A stretch of 50,934 nucleotides of DNA, taken from the NCBI GenBank assembly GCA_024641545.1, contig JAHECW010000012.1, positions 1-50,934 on the forward strand, given 5' to 3'. The DNA comes from Acidobacteriota bacterium (GTDB taxonomy: Bacteria; Acidobacteriota; Thermoanaerobaculia; Thermoanaerobaculales; Sulfomarinibacteraceae). The notes under the pieces were generated by a model. That model was given only the letters and a program-made list of their open reading frames with translations. It made no database searches and was not told the DNA's origin. How positions within the stretch are numbered: the first letter of the stretch is position 1; every line of letters begins with the position of its first letter. Position numbers and translations under genes: made by a program. Positions 1 through 7,845 of this stretch are shown here, one piece after another.

Positions 1-1961
1 GGTGCATCGATGGGAAACGCCGCCGTACCGGTGGCGTCGGTCAGGCCGGCGCCGAGGAGCGTCCCGTTCTGAGTGACGCCGACCATGGCCAGGGCAACCG
101 GTCCGATCGCACCGTCGCTCACGGTCACTGTGAAGGTGTCCGCAACCGGGGGTACCACCGGCGGCGCACCCACCGTCACGGCGATGGGCGCCCGGGTGAA
201 GGGGTCGAGAGTCGGGTCGCCGTTGAGGTTGTAGCAGCGCCAGTAGTACTCCTCGTTGCCGCCCCTCAGGGTGACCTCCGTCAGACCGGAGTAGCACGCC
301 GCAATGTTCGAGTACTGCCCGTCGAGGGTGATCAGATTGCCGGCCATGTCGGTGTCGAACATGGAGTCGAAGAAGCCCTTCTCGAGCCAGTCGTCCTCGT
401 CCCAGTAGGTCGATGCCGAACCGCCCCAGTAGGATACGAAGCCCTTCGACGGCTGGGTCACCGCCGCCTCGCCGAAGACGTCGGCGTAGTTGTACCACTC
501 GTTCGAGGAGCAGGAGTGGCCGTGGGCGATCGAGTACATGTTCGAGTTCCCGAAGTTCGGCATGTCGGTGCTGCTGAGCGGCGGATCGCCGGACCACCCG
601 CTCGGCCCGGAGTGGGCCGAGTAGACCGCCCATCCACGGCCGCTGTTGAGGTCGTCGATCAGCTGCTGGGTGGTCGGGTTCTGCGTGTCGCCGTACCAGA
701 GCGCGCACTCGGCACTGTTCGGCGCCGGCTGCATCAGTTGCGCGATCACTTCTTCATGGGTTGTCACACCGTTGGGGATGTAATCGTCGCCGGCGAGGAA
801 GAGCGCCCGGTTGAGCCACGCCGAGTTGGCGGCGGTCGGCTGCTCGTAGAAGAGGATCTTGTCGCGCATGTTGGCCAGCTCGGTCGAGTCGTCGATGGGC
901 CAGCGGGCGATCATGAGATCGGGGTAGAGATCGCCGTCCATCTGGACGTAGGGAAGATCCGTGCCGCCGCCACCGCCCGGGGTTTGCGACCAGGTCGCCA
1001 ACGGCGTCGGAGAGTCGCCGATCATGAGAATGTAGACCGGCGGGTTCGGGCCGTTGTAAAGACCGGTGATGTAGCTCTTGATCGCCGTCGTCGAGGTGCC
1101 GGTGACATCGGTCGTCACCACCGCCACGTTGTAGCCGGTGCTCGTCTTCCACTCGACGAAGGGCGTCAGATCGGTGACGAACTGCGGCGGCGTGATGATC
1201 AGGAACTCCACCGGCGCGTCATCAGGGTAGGCCCACGCGGCGGCCTCCGTGAGGTTCAGATTGACAGCGGCGTCCGCGAGGAACGCGTCGAACTGGCGAC
1301 TCGACAGCCGCTCCTTGACGCGGGCGGTGGCGGCGGCGTCGCCGCCGCTGATCGTCACGGTGACCCGTGTCCTGGTGGCGATCTCGACGGTTCCGGCGGC
1401 GGGGTCGTAGGCCGCCGGCGAAGCGGTCACCATGATCATGCGGTGGTCACGCAGGGTGAAGGGCCCCGAGATCCGGGGCGCGCCCCGATCGATCGCTCCC
1501 TGATAGGCGCTGGGCTGGAAGCTGAACCGCCACGCGTCGGCCTCGGGGCAGGCGCACTTGGGCATGGGAAGCTGGACCGGATAGAGCAGCGATGCCAGGT
1601 TCTCAGCGGCAAGATCCACCGTCGCGCGATCCAGGACCGTGGCCGAAACTTCGGCGGTTGCACCGAGCGGAATTTCGACGAATCGTCGCAGGGCGGGCAG
1701 CAGCGGCTCGCCGGGTCGGCCGATCTGGCCGAGTCCGGGCACGTTCAACCGGGTGAAGGCACCGGCTTCGGTGGCGACGTTCTCAACCGCCACGCCGGGG
1801 ATCACGAGATCGAACTCGACGGTGTTCGCGCCGGTCCTCCCGACCTCGATTCGGGCTTCCGAAAAGGGCCGATCATTCGTGAAACCAACCCATGATTCGT
1901 CTGCAGCCGCACCGCCGACGAGCGCCATCAACGCCAGAGCAAAACCGATTCTGAGTCGCAT
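1..1961 (-). CDS. Secreted gingipain-like cysteine peptidase (family C25), 3' end outside window
   Basis: At least 653 residues are visible; the C-terminus runs off the left edge. The start at 1961 is preceded by GGAGGGG (1967-1973) and begins a signal peptide (MRLRIGFALALMALVGGAAA). Residues of about 30-220 resemble the C25 propeptide, and the peptidase domain follows. The likely catalytic dyad is His450 (VYSAHSG) and Cys484 (AHGHSCSSNEW), 34 residues apart, close to the gingipain spacing. A beta-sandwich-like region (VPPVADTFTVTVSDGAIG) starts near the edge. Family knowledge: C25 enzymes are caspase-like secreted proteases, often carrying C-terminal sorting domains; that part is not visible here. 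Specificity is unknown. The protein is probably extracellular or surface-bound and used for protein degradation (inference). Confidence 0.85.
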   Translation of the reverse strand, partial: MRLRIGFALALMALVGGAAADESWVGFTNDRPFSEARIEVGRTGANTVEFDLVIPGVAVENVATEAGAFTRLNVPGLGQIGRPGEPLLPALRRFVEIPLGATAEVSATVLDRATVDLAAENLASLLYPVQLPMPKCACPEADAWRFSFQPSAYQGAIDRGAPRISGPFTLRDHRMIMVTASPAAYDPAAGTVEIATRTRVTVTISGGDAAATARVKERLSSRQFDAFLADAAVNLNLTEAAAWAYPDDAPVEFLIITPPQFVTDLTPFVEWKTSTGYNVAVVTTDVTGTSTTAIKSYITGLYNGPNPPVYILMIGDSPTPLATWSQTPGGGGGTDLPYVQMDGDLYPDLMIARWPIDDSTELANMRDKILFYEQPTAANSAWLNRALFLAGDDYIPNGVTTHEEVIAQLMQPAPNSAECALWYGDTQNPTTQQLIDDLNSGRGWAVYSAHSGPSGWSGDPPLSSTDMPNFGNSNMYSIAHGHSCSSNEWYNYADVFGEAAVTQPSKGFVSYWGGSASTYWDEDDWLEKGFFDSMFDTDMAGNLITLDGQYSNIAACYSGLTEVTLRGGNEEYYWRCYNLNGDPTLDPFTRAPIAVTVGAPPVVPPVADTFTVTVSDGAIGPVALAMVGVTQNGTLLGAGLTDATGTAAFPIDA

Positions 1962-2006
1962 ACAAACCCCTCCAGGCCGGTCGATGCCGGACCGATCGAT
2001 CAAAGC

Positions 2007-2035
2007 ATGATCGACAGTCCTGCAAACCTTGTCAA
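2007..2035 (-). promoter_or_regulatory. Putative sigma70-type promoter of the C25 peptidase
   Basis: On the minus strand TTGACA (2030-2035) is followed after exactly 17 bases by GATCAT (2007-2012), about 45 bases upstream of the start codon. It lies in a locally AT-richer stretch. The -35 is consensus and the -10 matches 4 of 6. Confidence 0.5.
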
Positions 2036-2168
2036 TTCTGATATTTAGAACCATTCCTAATAACTCGGAAACCAGGTGCCGACCTCCCCCGGGGCGTGCC
2101 GGGCGCGACTCAGAAGGCCGGGGCTCCGACAAGCCCGCAACCGCGGCCGCGATGCCGACGGCAGCGCC

Positions 2169-2245
2169 TTGTAGCACCGGCCTTCAGGTCGGCGTCTCCC
2201 CTTCGATCATCGGTGCCGACGCCCACTTGGAAGTGGGCGCTACAA
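2169..2245. repeat. Inverted pair of short GTAGC-type palindromic units (REP-like)
   Basis: TTGTAGCACC..GGTCGGCGTC (2169-2196) faces its degenerate reverse complement GCCGACGCCC..GCGCTACAA (2215-2245), whose centre CCACTTGGAAGTGG is itself a palindrome. Two head-to-head units of this size are typical of dispersed REP/BIME elements. Copy number in the genome is not known. Confidence 0.55.
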
Positions 2246-2305
2246 AGGGGCCCCGTTCCCGCCTACGGGTCCGTGGCCGCACCCCCGGGAAGCCAAGGCC
2301 GAGCC

Positions 2306-2402
2306 CTCACCGGGGCGTGCCGGGCGCGGCATTGTGCAGGCAATAGCCCCCGGCAGCCCTACAAGCACCGCACAATGCCGACGCCGGGCAACCCGCGGCG
2401 AG
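2306..2402. repeat. Bipartite inverted-repeat element, copy 1
   Basis: The left arm CTCACCGGGGCGTGCC..GGCATTGTG (2306-2336) and right arm CACAATGCC..CCGGGCAACCCGCGGCGAG (2371-2402) form a long imperfect hairpin. The same two arms recur at 41400-41498 and, inverted, at 27229-27321. It is followed by CCGGTGCATCTG (2409-2420) and GGCGGCCCAGAAGGCCGGAG (from 2522), modules also seen at 39013-39109. Confidence 0.6.
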
Positions 2403-2574
2403 AACGACCCGGTGCATCTGTTCCCGTCGACATGAGGCCGCCGGCGCGCCATCGGCGTGGACGCCACCCTTCAATCTTTTCTCTTGCGACCACGCCGATG
2501 GTGCGACGCTGGGTCGCCGGAGGCGGCCCAGAAGGCCGGAGCCCCGGAAAGCCGGGGCAGCGATCGAAAATCCG

Positions 2575-2665
2575 GACGCGGATACGGATGCGGGATCGGA
2601 GGCGGACGCGGACGCGGACTCGGATACGGATACGGATACCGGGGAGGGATAGGGAGAGGGAAAGG
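2575..2665. repeat. Degenerate hexamer tandem tract
   Basis: Units of the form CGGATA, CGGACG and CGGACT recur at a 6-base period, followed by a purine-rich GGGA/GGGAGA stretch. The tract ends about 20 bases before the next start codon. Similar hexamer tracts occur at 5217-5256 and around 7062-7150. Confidence 0.65.
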
Positions 2666-2676
2666 GAGCGACCGCA

Positions 2677-2682
2677 TATACT
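2677..2682 (+). promoter_or_regulatory. -10 element (TATACT) 6 bases before a GTG start
   Basis: TATACT ends 6 bases before the GTG start at 2689 and no Shine-Dalgarno site is present (CCCCCG instead). A transcript would begin at or within a base or two of the start codon, so a leaderless mRNA is likely. No clear -35 is seen in the purine-rich tract. Confidence 0.4.
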
Positions 2683-2688
2683 CCCCCG

Positions 2689-5217
2689 GTGCCGAGATCC
2701 ATCGCCCCCGCCCTCCTCACCCTGTCGGCGTTTGCGTCCGGGGTCGCGGCGCTCGTGCTCGAGCTCCAGTGGGGGCGCCAGCTCGCTCTGACCTTCGGCG
2801 GATCGCACAACGCGGTCGCCGCGGTTCTCACCGCGTTCATGCTCGGGCTCGGGTTGGGCAGCTGGTTCGGAGGCCGTGCCGCCGACCGGCTCCATCGCCC
2901 GGCGCTGGCCATCGCGGTGATCGAAACCGCCCTCGCCGGTCTCGGCCCGGTGCTCGCTCTCCTCCTGGCCCACCTCCCGGCTCTCGCCGCTCACTGGCTG
3001 CCGGAAGCGGCCTCGGCCGACCAACCGATCTTCGTCGCCTCGCGCCTCGTCTTCGCGCTCGGACTTCTCATCGTTCCCGCCACCCTCATGGGCGCGACCT
3101 ATCCGATCCTGGTGCGCGCGAACGCCACCGATCTGGATCGCCTGCACGGCGGCATCGGCCGGCTCTACGCCGCCAACACCCTCGGCGGGGTTGCCGGTGT
3201 TCTGCTTGCCGGGTTTGCCGTGCTGCCCTCCTGGGGCATCCCCGGATCCATCGCGGTCGCCGCGGCGGCCAACCTGGCGGCCGCCGGCGCGGCTCTGGGC
3301 GCGCACCTGGGCGCGGGCAGGGTCTCGCCCACGGGCGGTGACAACCGACGATCGGTGACGGATTCGTCGATCAGACCTGCCTGGACCCTGCTGGCCGCGG
3401 CGGGCTGCTCCGGCGCCCTCGTCCTCGGGGCGGAGACCCTGTGGCACCGGGCGCTCAAAATGGTGCTCGCCAACTCGACCGCCACTTTCACCCTCCTGCT
3501 CGCGCTCACGCTCACCGGGCTCGGGTTGGGCGCCGTGGCGGGCTCACCGCTGCTTCGGCGCGCGAAGATCCTCACCTCCTGGTCGAAGCTCCAGCTCGGG
3601 GCCGTGGCGCTGCTCGTCGCCGAGGCCGCATTCCTGCCCGAGATCGCCACCCTCGTGCGTCTCATCCGGCCCGACACCGGGTGGCCGCGGGTCCTCGCGC
3701 CGCCGCTGGTCGTGGGCGGCATCCTGGTCCTCCCCGCGACCCTTCTCTTCGGCGCCGCATGGCCGTTGCTGCTCAAGGCCGCCACGCCGAGCATCGGCGA
3801 CGGCGGCCGAAACATCGGCCGGATGGGTATCGTCAATTCGGTGGGCGCCGCCGTCGGGGCGGCGGTCGCCGGGCTGGTGATCCTCCCGAGCGCAGGGTTC
3901 GGTCGTTCCATGCTTCTGATGGCCGCTCTCGGGGCGGGCCTCGTGGTGTTGGGTCTTTCCGCCGAGTCGGGAACGAAATCCAGATCAAGCCGGCGCGCGA
4001 GATCATCCGCCGCGATGGCCTGCATCGCGCTCATCGTCGCCTCGGCGGCGTCTCCCTCGTTCGGCCGGGTTCCTCTGCCGTCCATGGCGTTGGATCCCGA
4101 GGGGGTCGAGGTCCTCAGCTACACCGAGACTTCATCGGGGACCGTGGTGGTGACCGAACACCGGCGGACCGGCGCACGTTCGATGTATGTCGACAACAAC
4201 GCGGTCATCGGTGCGAGCTACGACGCGCTCAAGGTCGCACGGATGCTGGGTCTCGTTCCGACCCTCCTCCACCCCGATCCCCGGCGGGTCCTCGTCATCG
4301 GATTCGGCGCGGGGGTCACCACGGCTACCGTCGCCGGCGCCCCGGGAGTCGACACCGTGGACGTGGTCGAGATCGTCGCCGGAGTGGTCGACGCCGCTCA
4401 CCGGTTCGAAGATCTCAACCACGGGGTCGCCCGCGACCCGCGGGTGAAGCTCGATGCCAACGACGGCCGCAACCACCTCCTGCTCCACCCGGGGCCGTGG
4501 GACGTCATCACCTGCGATCCCGTCCACCCGCTCTACGGATCGGCGGCGCTCTACTCCCTCGACTTCTTCTCACTCGCCCGGAGCCGACTCGCCCCCGGCG
4601 GGATCGTCTGCCAGTACCTGCCGCTCCACCGCATGCCCGGCGACGCCTTCCGCCGCGCCATCGCCACCTTCCAGGAGGCCTTCCCCGAGAGCTGGGTCCT
4701 CTTCGGTCTCGGGCACGCCATGCTGCTCGGCTCGGACCGGCCCATCGAGCTCGACTGGCGGCGCTGGCAGCGACAGATCGAAGCGCACGCCTTCCGCGAA
4801 GATCTCGCCACCTCGGCCCTGGCGTCGCCGGCTCAGATCGCCGCCCTCCTCCAGCTCGATCCCGCCGGCTGCCGACGGGTCGGCCGCGGCGAGGCCTCCA
4901 CCGATCTCCACCCCCGCCTCGAGTTCCTCGCCCCGGCCGCCTACCGGCCGGGTCTGTGGCCGGCCAACGCGCGGATCCTGGTCGAGGCCTACAGCTCGCC
5001 CATCGACCGCATCGAGCATCTCCCCCCGGGGATGGGGCCCGAGCTGCAACGCGTGGTCGCCGGCAAGCGGCTGTTGCTCTTTTCGCTTCTCGAGCGCTCC
5101 GAGGGCAATCTCGAAGGAGCGAAACGATGGCTCGCGAGCGCCATCAAGATCGCCGGCGACGACCCCGAGGTCGTCTTCTACGCCCGCCAGTTGGCGGCGG
5201 AAACCCGGGGACGGTAG
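2689..5217 (+). CDS. Membrane-fused spermidine synthase-like protein
   Basis: 842 residues. The first ~460 form a polytopic membrane domain with repeated small-residue helices (FMLGLGLGSWFGG, LTLTGLGLGAVAG), resembling the MFS-like half of fused spermine/spermidine synthases. Residues ~490-720 form a Rossmann methyltransferase-like aminopropyltransferase domain: RSMYVDNNAVIG, VLVIGFGAGVTTATV (SAM-type glycine loop), DVVEIVAGVV, and WDVITCDPVHPLYGSAALYS. In true SpeE the region corresponding to CDP reads DS.DP, so the key acidic residue arrangement is altered and polyamine synthesis is uncertain. The ~120-residue C-terminal tail is helical. Such fusions are common in Acidobacteria-like genomes and mostly uncharacterised. 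The GTG start follows a -10 box directly. Confidence 0.75.
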   Translation: MPRSIAPALLTLSAFASGVAALVLELQWGRQLALTFGGSHNAVAAVLTAFMLGLGLGSWFGGRAADRLHRPALAIAVIETALAGLGPVLALLLAHLPALAAHWLPEAASADQPIFVASRLVFALGLLIVPATLMGATYPILVRANATDLDRLHGGIGRLYAANTLGGVAGVLLAGFAVLPSWGIPGSIAVAAAANLAAAGAALGAHLGAGRVSPTGGDNRRSVTDSSIRPAWTLLAAAGCSGALVLGAETLWHRALKMVLANSTATFTLLLALTLTGLGLGAVAGSPLLRRAKILTSWSKLQLGAVALLVAEAAFLPEIATLVRLIRPDTGWPRVLAPPLVVGGILVLPATLLFGAAWPLLLKAATPSIGDGGRNIGRMGIVNSVGAAVGAAVAGLVILPSAGFGRSMLLMAALGAGLVVLGLSAESGTKSRSSRRARSSAAMACIALIVASAASPSFGRVPLPSMALDPEGVEVLSYTETSSGTVVVTEHRRTGARSMYVDNNAVIGASYDALKVARMLGLVPTLLHPDPRRVLVIGFGAGVTTATVAGAPGVDTVDVVEIVAGVVDAAHRFEDLNHGVARDPRVKLDANDGRNHLLLHPGPWDVITCDPVHPLYGSAALYSLDFFSLARSRLAPGGIVCQYLPLHRMPGDAFRRAIATFQEAFPESWVLFGLGHAMLLGSDRPIELDWRRWQRQIEAHAFREDLATSALASPAQIAALLQLDPAGCRRVGRGEASTDLHPRLEFLAPAAYRPGLWPANARILVEAYSSPIDRIEHLPPGMGPELQRVVAGKRLLLFSLLERSEGNLEGAKRWLASAIKIAGDDPEVVFYARQLAAETRGR

Positions 5218-5256
5218 GCAGGGGCAGGGGCAGGGGCAGGGGCAGGGGCAGGGGCA
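5217..5256. repeat. (GGGGCA)6 perfect hexamer microsatellite
   Basis: Six perfect GGGGCA units (5221-5256) preceded by a partial unit that begins at the last base of the preceding stop codon. It lies between two convergent genes. Length polymorphism by slippage is plausible. Confidence 0.9.
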
Positions 5257-5345
5257 GCGAACAATACTCCCCTCACACCGGCAGTCAACCTCCACTTGCG
5301 CGGGCTCGGTGCCTGGCTCTCCTTTCGCCGCGAAAAGGTGCCAAC

Positions 5346-6980
5346 CTACTCCACCGGTTCGGCGACGAACCTCGACCAGAGAATGATGGCGACGATACCG
5401 ACGCCGAGGAGAATCCAGGGAGAGACCTCGACGAGGGCGTCTGGCAGGTATCCGATGACGATCGCCAGCCCCGCCCCCAGCAGCGCGTACGGCAGTTGGG
5501 TTCGCACGTGATCGACGTGGTCGCAGCTCGACGCCATGGACGACAGAATCGTGGTGTCCGAGATCGGCGAGCAGTGGTCGCCGAAGACCGACCCGCCGAG
5601 GATGGCGGCCACCGTCGCTTCCAGAATCATGGTGTCGCCCGGGGCCTCGGCGAGAATCAGCGGCACGGCGAGAGGGGTCAGAATCGCCATCGTCCCCCAC
5701 GAGGTCCCGGTGGAGAACGAAACCGCTGCCGCCACCAGGAAGATGGCCACCGGGAGCAAACCCGGCGGGACGTGGGGACCGACCGCACCCTTGATGTAGG
5801 CCGCGGTCGCGAGATCGGTGCAGACCTGGCCGAGCGACCAGGCGAGGGTGAGCACCACGAAGGCCATCAGCATGCTCTTGAATCCGTTGATCATGGCTTC
5901 GAGGGACTGCCTGACGGTCAGGGCCCGGTGGCCGACGGCGAGGACGATGGATGCGGTCAGGCCGACGAGGCTCGCCCAGAGCAGGACCGTGAACGGGTCG
6001 GAGGCGCCGATGATGCTGCTCATGGAAAAGCTCGCGGCGCCGTCGGCCAGCAGGCTCTCCCGCCCGGTCACATAGAGACCCGCAAAGGTCGTCAATATCA
6101 CCAGGAGCACCGGCACGGCAGCGTTCCACCAGCGCCTGGGCGTGTCGTCGTCCGGCGCCAGCCCGGTGCTCTCGTAGTCGGCCAACGGCTGCGAGGTCGC
6201 CGCCATCAACTCGCCGGCCCGGGCCCGCCGCTCGGCCGCGAGCATGGGCCCCCAGTCGCGGCCCGACACCGCGATCGTGAAGGTGACCACCAGGGCGAAG
6301 ATCGGGTAGAAGGCGAACGGAATCGACCGCAGGAAGACCGCGAACGGGTTGAGGTCGGAACCCGCTTTCTCGAGCGCATCTCCGACCAGCGAGACCTGAT
6401 AGCCGATCCAGGTCGAGACCAGGGCGATGCAAGCCACCGGCGCGGCGGTGGAATCCACCAGGTAGGCCAGCTTTTCCCGGCTGACGTGGTGGCGATCGGT
6501 TACCGGACGCATGGTGTTGCCGACGATCAGGGTGTTGGAGTAGTCGTCGAAGAAGATCGCCACCCCCATCAACCAGGCCACCACCTGGGCGCGGCGCGGG
6601 GTTGTCGCGTAGGGTTCGAGGGCCTTGACCACCCCGTGGGTGCCGCCGCTCCGGCTCATGACCCCGACCATGCCGCCGAGCAGAATCGAGAACAGGATGA
6701 TGCTCATCTTGTCGGAATCGGTCAGGGCGTCGCGGGCATATGTGTCGATGACGCGGAGAAAGCCGGCCGCAGCGTTGCCGTTGGCGAGCAGCGTCGCTCC
6801 CAGCCAGACCCCGACGAAGAGCGACAGCACGACATCGCGGTATGCCAGCGCCAGCGTGATGGCGACCAGGGGTGGCAACAACGACCACCAGCTCTGGGTC
6901 ACCACATCCACGGGCGGCGTGAACAGAAGAAAGGCCCCGACTCCGCCAACCAGCAGCACGATTTTCAACCAGGATGACAT
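5346..6980 (-). CDS. nhaC: NhaC-family Na+/H+ antiporter
   Basis: 544 residues with about 12 hydrophobic segments. Hallmarks of the NhaC/ion-transporter superfamily are GVAIFFDDYSNTLIVG, STAAPVACIALVSTWIGYQ, FSTGTSWGTMAILTPLAVPL and GSVFGDHCSPISDTTILSS. Family knowledge: these are inner-membrane secondary transporters, many exchanging Na+ for H+, others malate/lactate or amino acids; the exact substrate cannot be read here. It runs convergently with the spermidine synthase-like gene. No Shine-Dalgarno site precedes the ATG; TAATCT lies 6 bases upstream, so a leaderless mRNA is possible. Confidence 0.88.
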   Translation of the reverse strand: MSSWLKIVLLVGGVGAFLLFTPPVDVVTQSWWSLLPPLVAITLALAYRDVVLSLFVGVWLGATLLANGNAAAGFLRVIDTYARDALTDSDKMSIILFSILLGGMVGVMSRSGGTHGVVKALEPYATTPRRAQVVAWLMGVAIFFDDYSNTLIVGNTMRPVTDRHHVSREKLAYLVDSTAAPVACIALVSTWIGYQVSLVGDALEKAGSDLNPFAVFLRSIPFAFYPIFALVVTFTIAVSGRDWGPMLAAERRARAGELMAATSQPLADYESTGLAPDDDTPRRWWNAAVPVLLVILTTFAGLYVTGRESLLADGAASFSMSSIIGASDPFTVLLWASLVGLTASIVLAVGHRALTVRQSLEAMINGFKSMLMAFVVLTLAWSLGQVCTDLATAAYIKGAVGPHVPPGLLPVAIFLVAAAVSFSTGTSWGTMAILTPLAVPLILAEAPGDTMILEATVAAILGGSVFGDHCSPISDTTILSSMASSCDHVDHVRTQLPYALLGAGLAIVIGYLPDALVEVSPWILLGVGIVAIILWSRFVAEPVE

Positions 6981-6986
6981 TTCAAA

Positions 6987-6992
6987 AGATTA
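6987..6992 (-). promoter_or_regulatory. Candidate -10 (TAATCT) of the nhaC gene
   Basis: On the minus strand TAATCT ends 6 bases before the ATG at 6980, with a weak TCAACT 17 bases further upstream. There is no ribosome binding site between them, consistent with a leaderless transcript. Confidence 0.35.
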
Positions 6993-7061
6993 GCATGGGG
7001 CGCGTGGGGAGTTGAGTGCCGGCGGGTCCGAGGGTTCGGGCGCCCGGGGTCGTCACCGCGA

Positions 7062-7150
7062 CCGCCGCTGCTCCGGCCGCTGCCGCTGGTCCTGCCCCGA
7101 CCGCAGCCGCTGTTCCTGCCGCTGCCCCGGCCGCTGTTCCTGCCCCGGCT
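7062..7150. repeat. Imperfect GC-rich tandem tract upstream of recO
   Basis: GCCGCTGTTCCTGCC appears at 7106-7120 and 7130-7144 (about 24-base period), within a longer run of CCGCTG/CCGGCC/CCTGCC hexamer-like units. It lies in the 223-base divergent spacer between nhaC and recO, which holds no other recognisable feature. Confidence 0.6.
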
Positions 7151-7203
7151 TCCCGAAACCCAAGAACGTCCCGGTGGGCGCCCGACTCCGATACCATGAA
7201 ACC

Positions 7204-7845
7204 ATGCCCGTCTTCGACGACGACGCCCTGATCCTCGATCACCTTCCCTTCAAGGAAAGGCACCTGATCGTCGCGGCACTCACCCGCTCTCACGGCGTCG
7301 TCCGCGGAGTCCTGCGATCGGCCCGCGGCGGCAAATCCCCGCTTGCGGGATCGATCCAGATCCTCTCCGAGGTCCGGATGTCGTTCTTCCGCAAGGCCCA
7401 GGCCGAGCTCGCCACCTTTCAACACGTCGATCTGCTGACCTCGTCCTACCCGCTGGCGAGAGATTTCCGCCTTTCGACCGCCGGCGCCGTGGTCGCCGAA
7501 CTCCTTCTGACCTTCTGCCCGTTGGACGAACCGGCGCCGCGCCGTTACCGCCTCGGCGCCTCGGCGCTCGCAGCTCTGCTCGACTCGATCGATCCCGACC
7601 GCGTCATCGCCTACGTCCAGTATTGGGTGCTCCACCTCGGTGGGCTGATGCCGCCCCCTGAAACCCTCGAAGGCGACCCCACGACCGATGAGCTCGCCTT
7701 CATCATCGGCTGTCGGCGGGTGCCCCTCGCAGACCTCGACCTCGAAGTACCCGCATCGGCCGTGCGCCGCCTCGACGCCATGGTTCGCAGCCAGGCCGAA
7801 CGGCCGCTGCGAGCCCTCGATTTCTACCGCCAGCATGGAGGCTGA
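7204..7845 (+). CDS. recO: DNA recombination/repair protein RecO
   Basis: 213 residues. The N-terminus matches the RecO OB-fold (DALILDHLPFKERHLIVAALTRSHG, VRGVLRSARGG, EVRMSFF), and the helical C-terminal domain follows (YVQYWVLHLGGLMP). RecO binds SSB and single-stranded DNA and helps load RecA with RecR. It is shorter than typical RecO (~240), and the usual zinc-binding cysteine cluster is absent: only one Cys (FIIGCRR) lies in the region. The start at 7204 was chosen because the family N-terminus begins there; the open frame upstream is repeat sequence. Its stop overlaps the next start (TGATG), implying translational coupling. Confidence 0.85.
   Translation: MPVFDDDALILDHLPFKERHLIVAALTRSHGVVRGVLRSARGGKSPLAGSIQILSEVRMSFFRKAQAELATFQHVDLLTSSYPLARDFRLSTAGAVVAELLLTFCPLDEPAPRRYRLGASALAALLDSIDPDRVIAYVQYWVLHLGGLMPPPETLEGDPTTDELAFIIGCRRVPLADLDLEVPASAVRRLDAMVRSQAERPLRALDFYRQHGG

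Larger units (their letters stand above)
1962..2688. other. 727-base gene-free spacer filled with repeats
   Basis: The spacer lies between two divergent genes. It holds the C25 promoter, an inverted pair of GTAGC-type REP-like units (2169-2245), a degenerate copy of the GGGGCGTGCC element (about 2088-2125), the full bipartite element and its tail (2306-2545), and a hexamer-rich tract (about 2575-2665). Open frames crossing it have repeat-derived composition (SVSESASAS-like, RDRERERER-like) and are not credible genes. Confidence 0.7.

Noticed and set aside
516-1895. 459-codon plus-strand frame opposite the C25 peptidase
   Set aside because: It is a shadow of the peptidase frame; the minus-strand reading has signal peptide, ribosome site and catalytic motifs.
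2096-3447. Several overlapping frames in the 2.0-2.7 kb spacer
   Set aside because: Their products are built from the hexamer and REP repeats (RDRERERER, SVSESAS patterns), have no ribosome sites, and overlap the clear start of the 2689 gene.
5217-5256. GGGGCA array as a possible CRISPR or origin iteron
   Set aside because: It is a pure 6-base microsatellite without spacers, DnaA boxes or replication genes nearby.
3441-6977. Open frame of 1178 codons on the plus strand
   Set aside because: It runs through the spermidine synthase-like gene in another frame and antisense to nhaC. Its product is Arg/Pro/Gly-rich low complexity, as expected from third-position GC bias.
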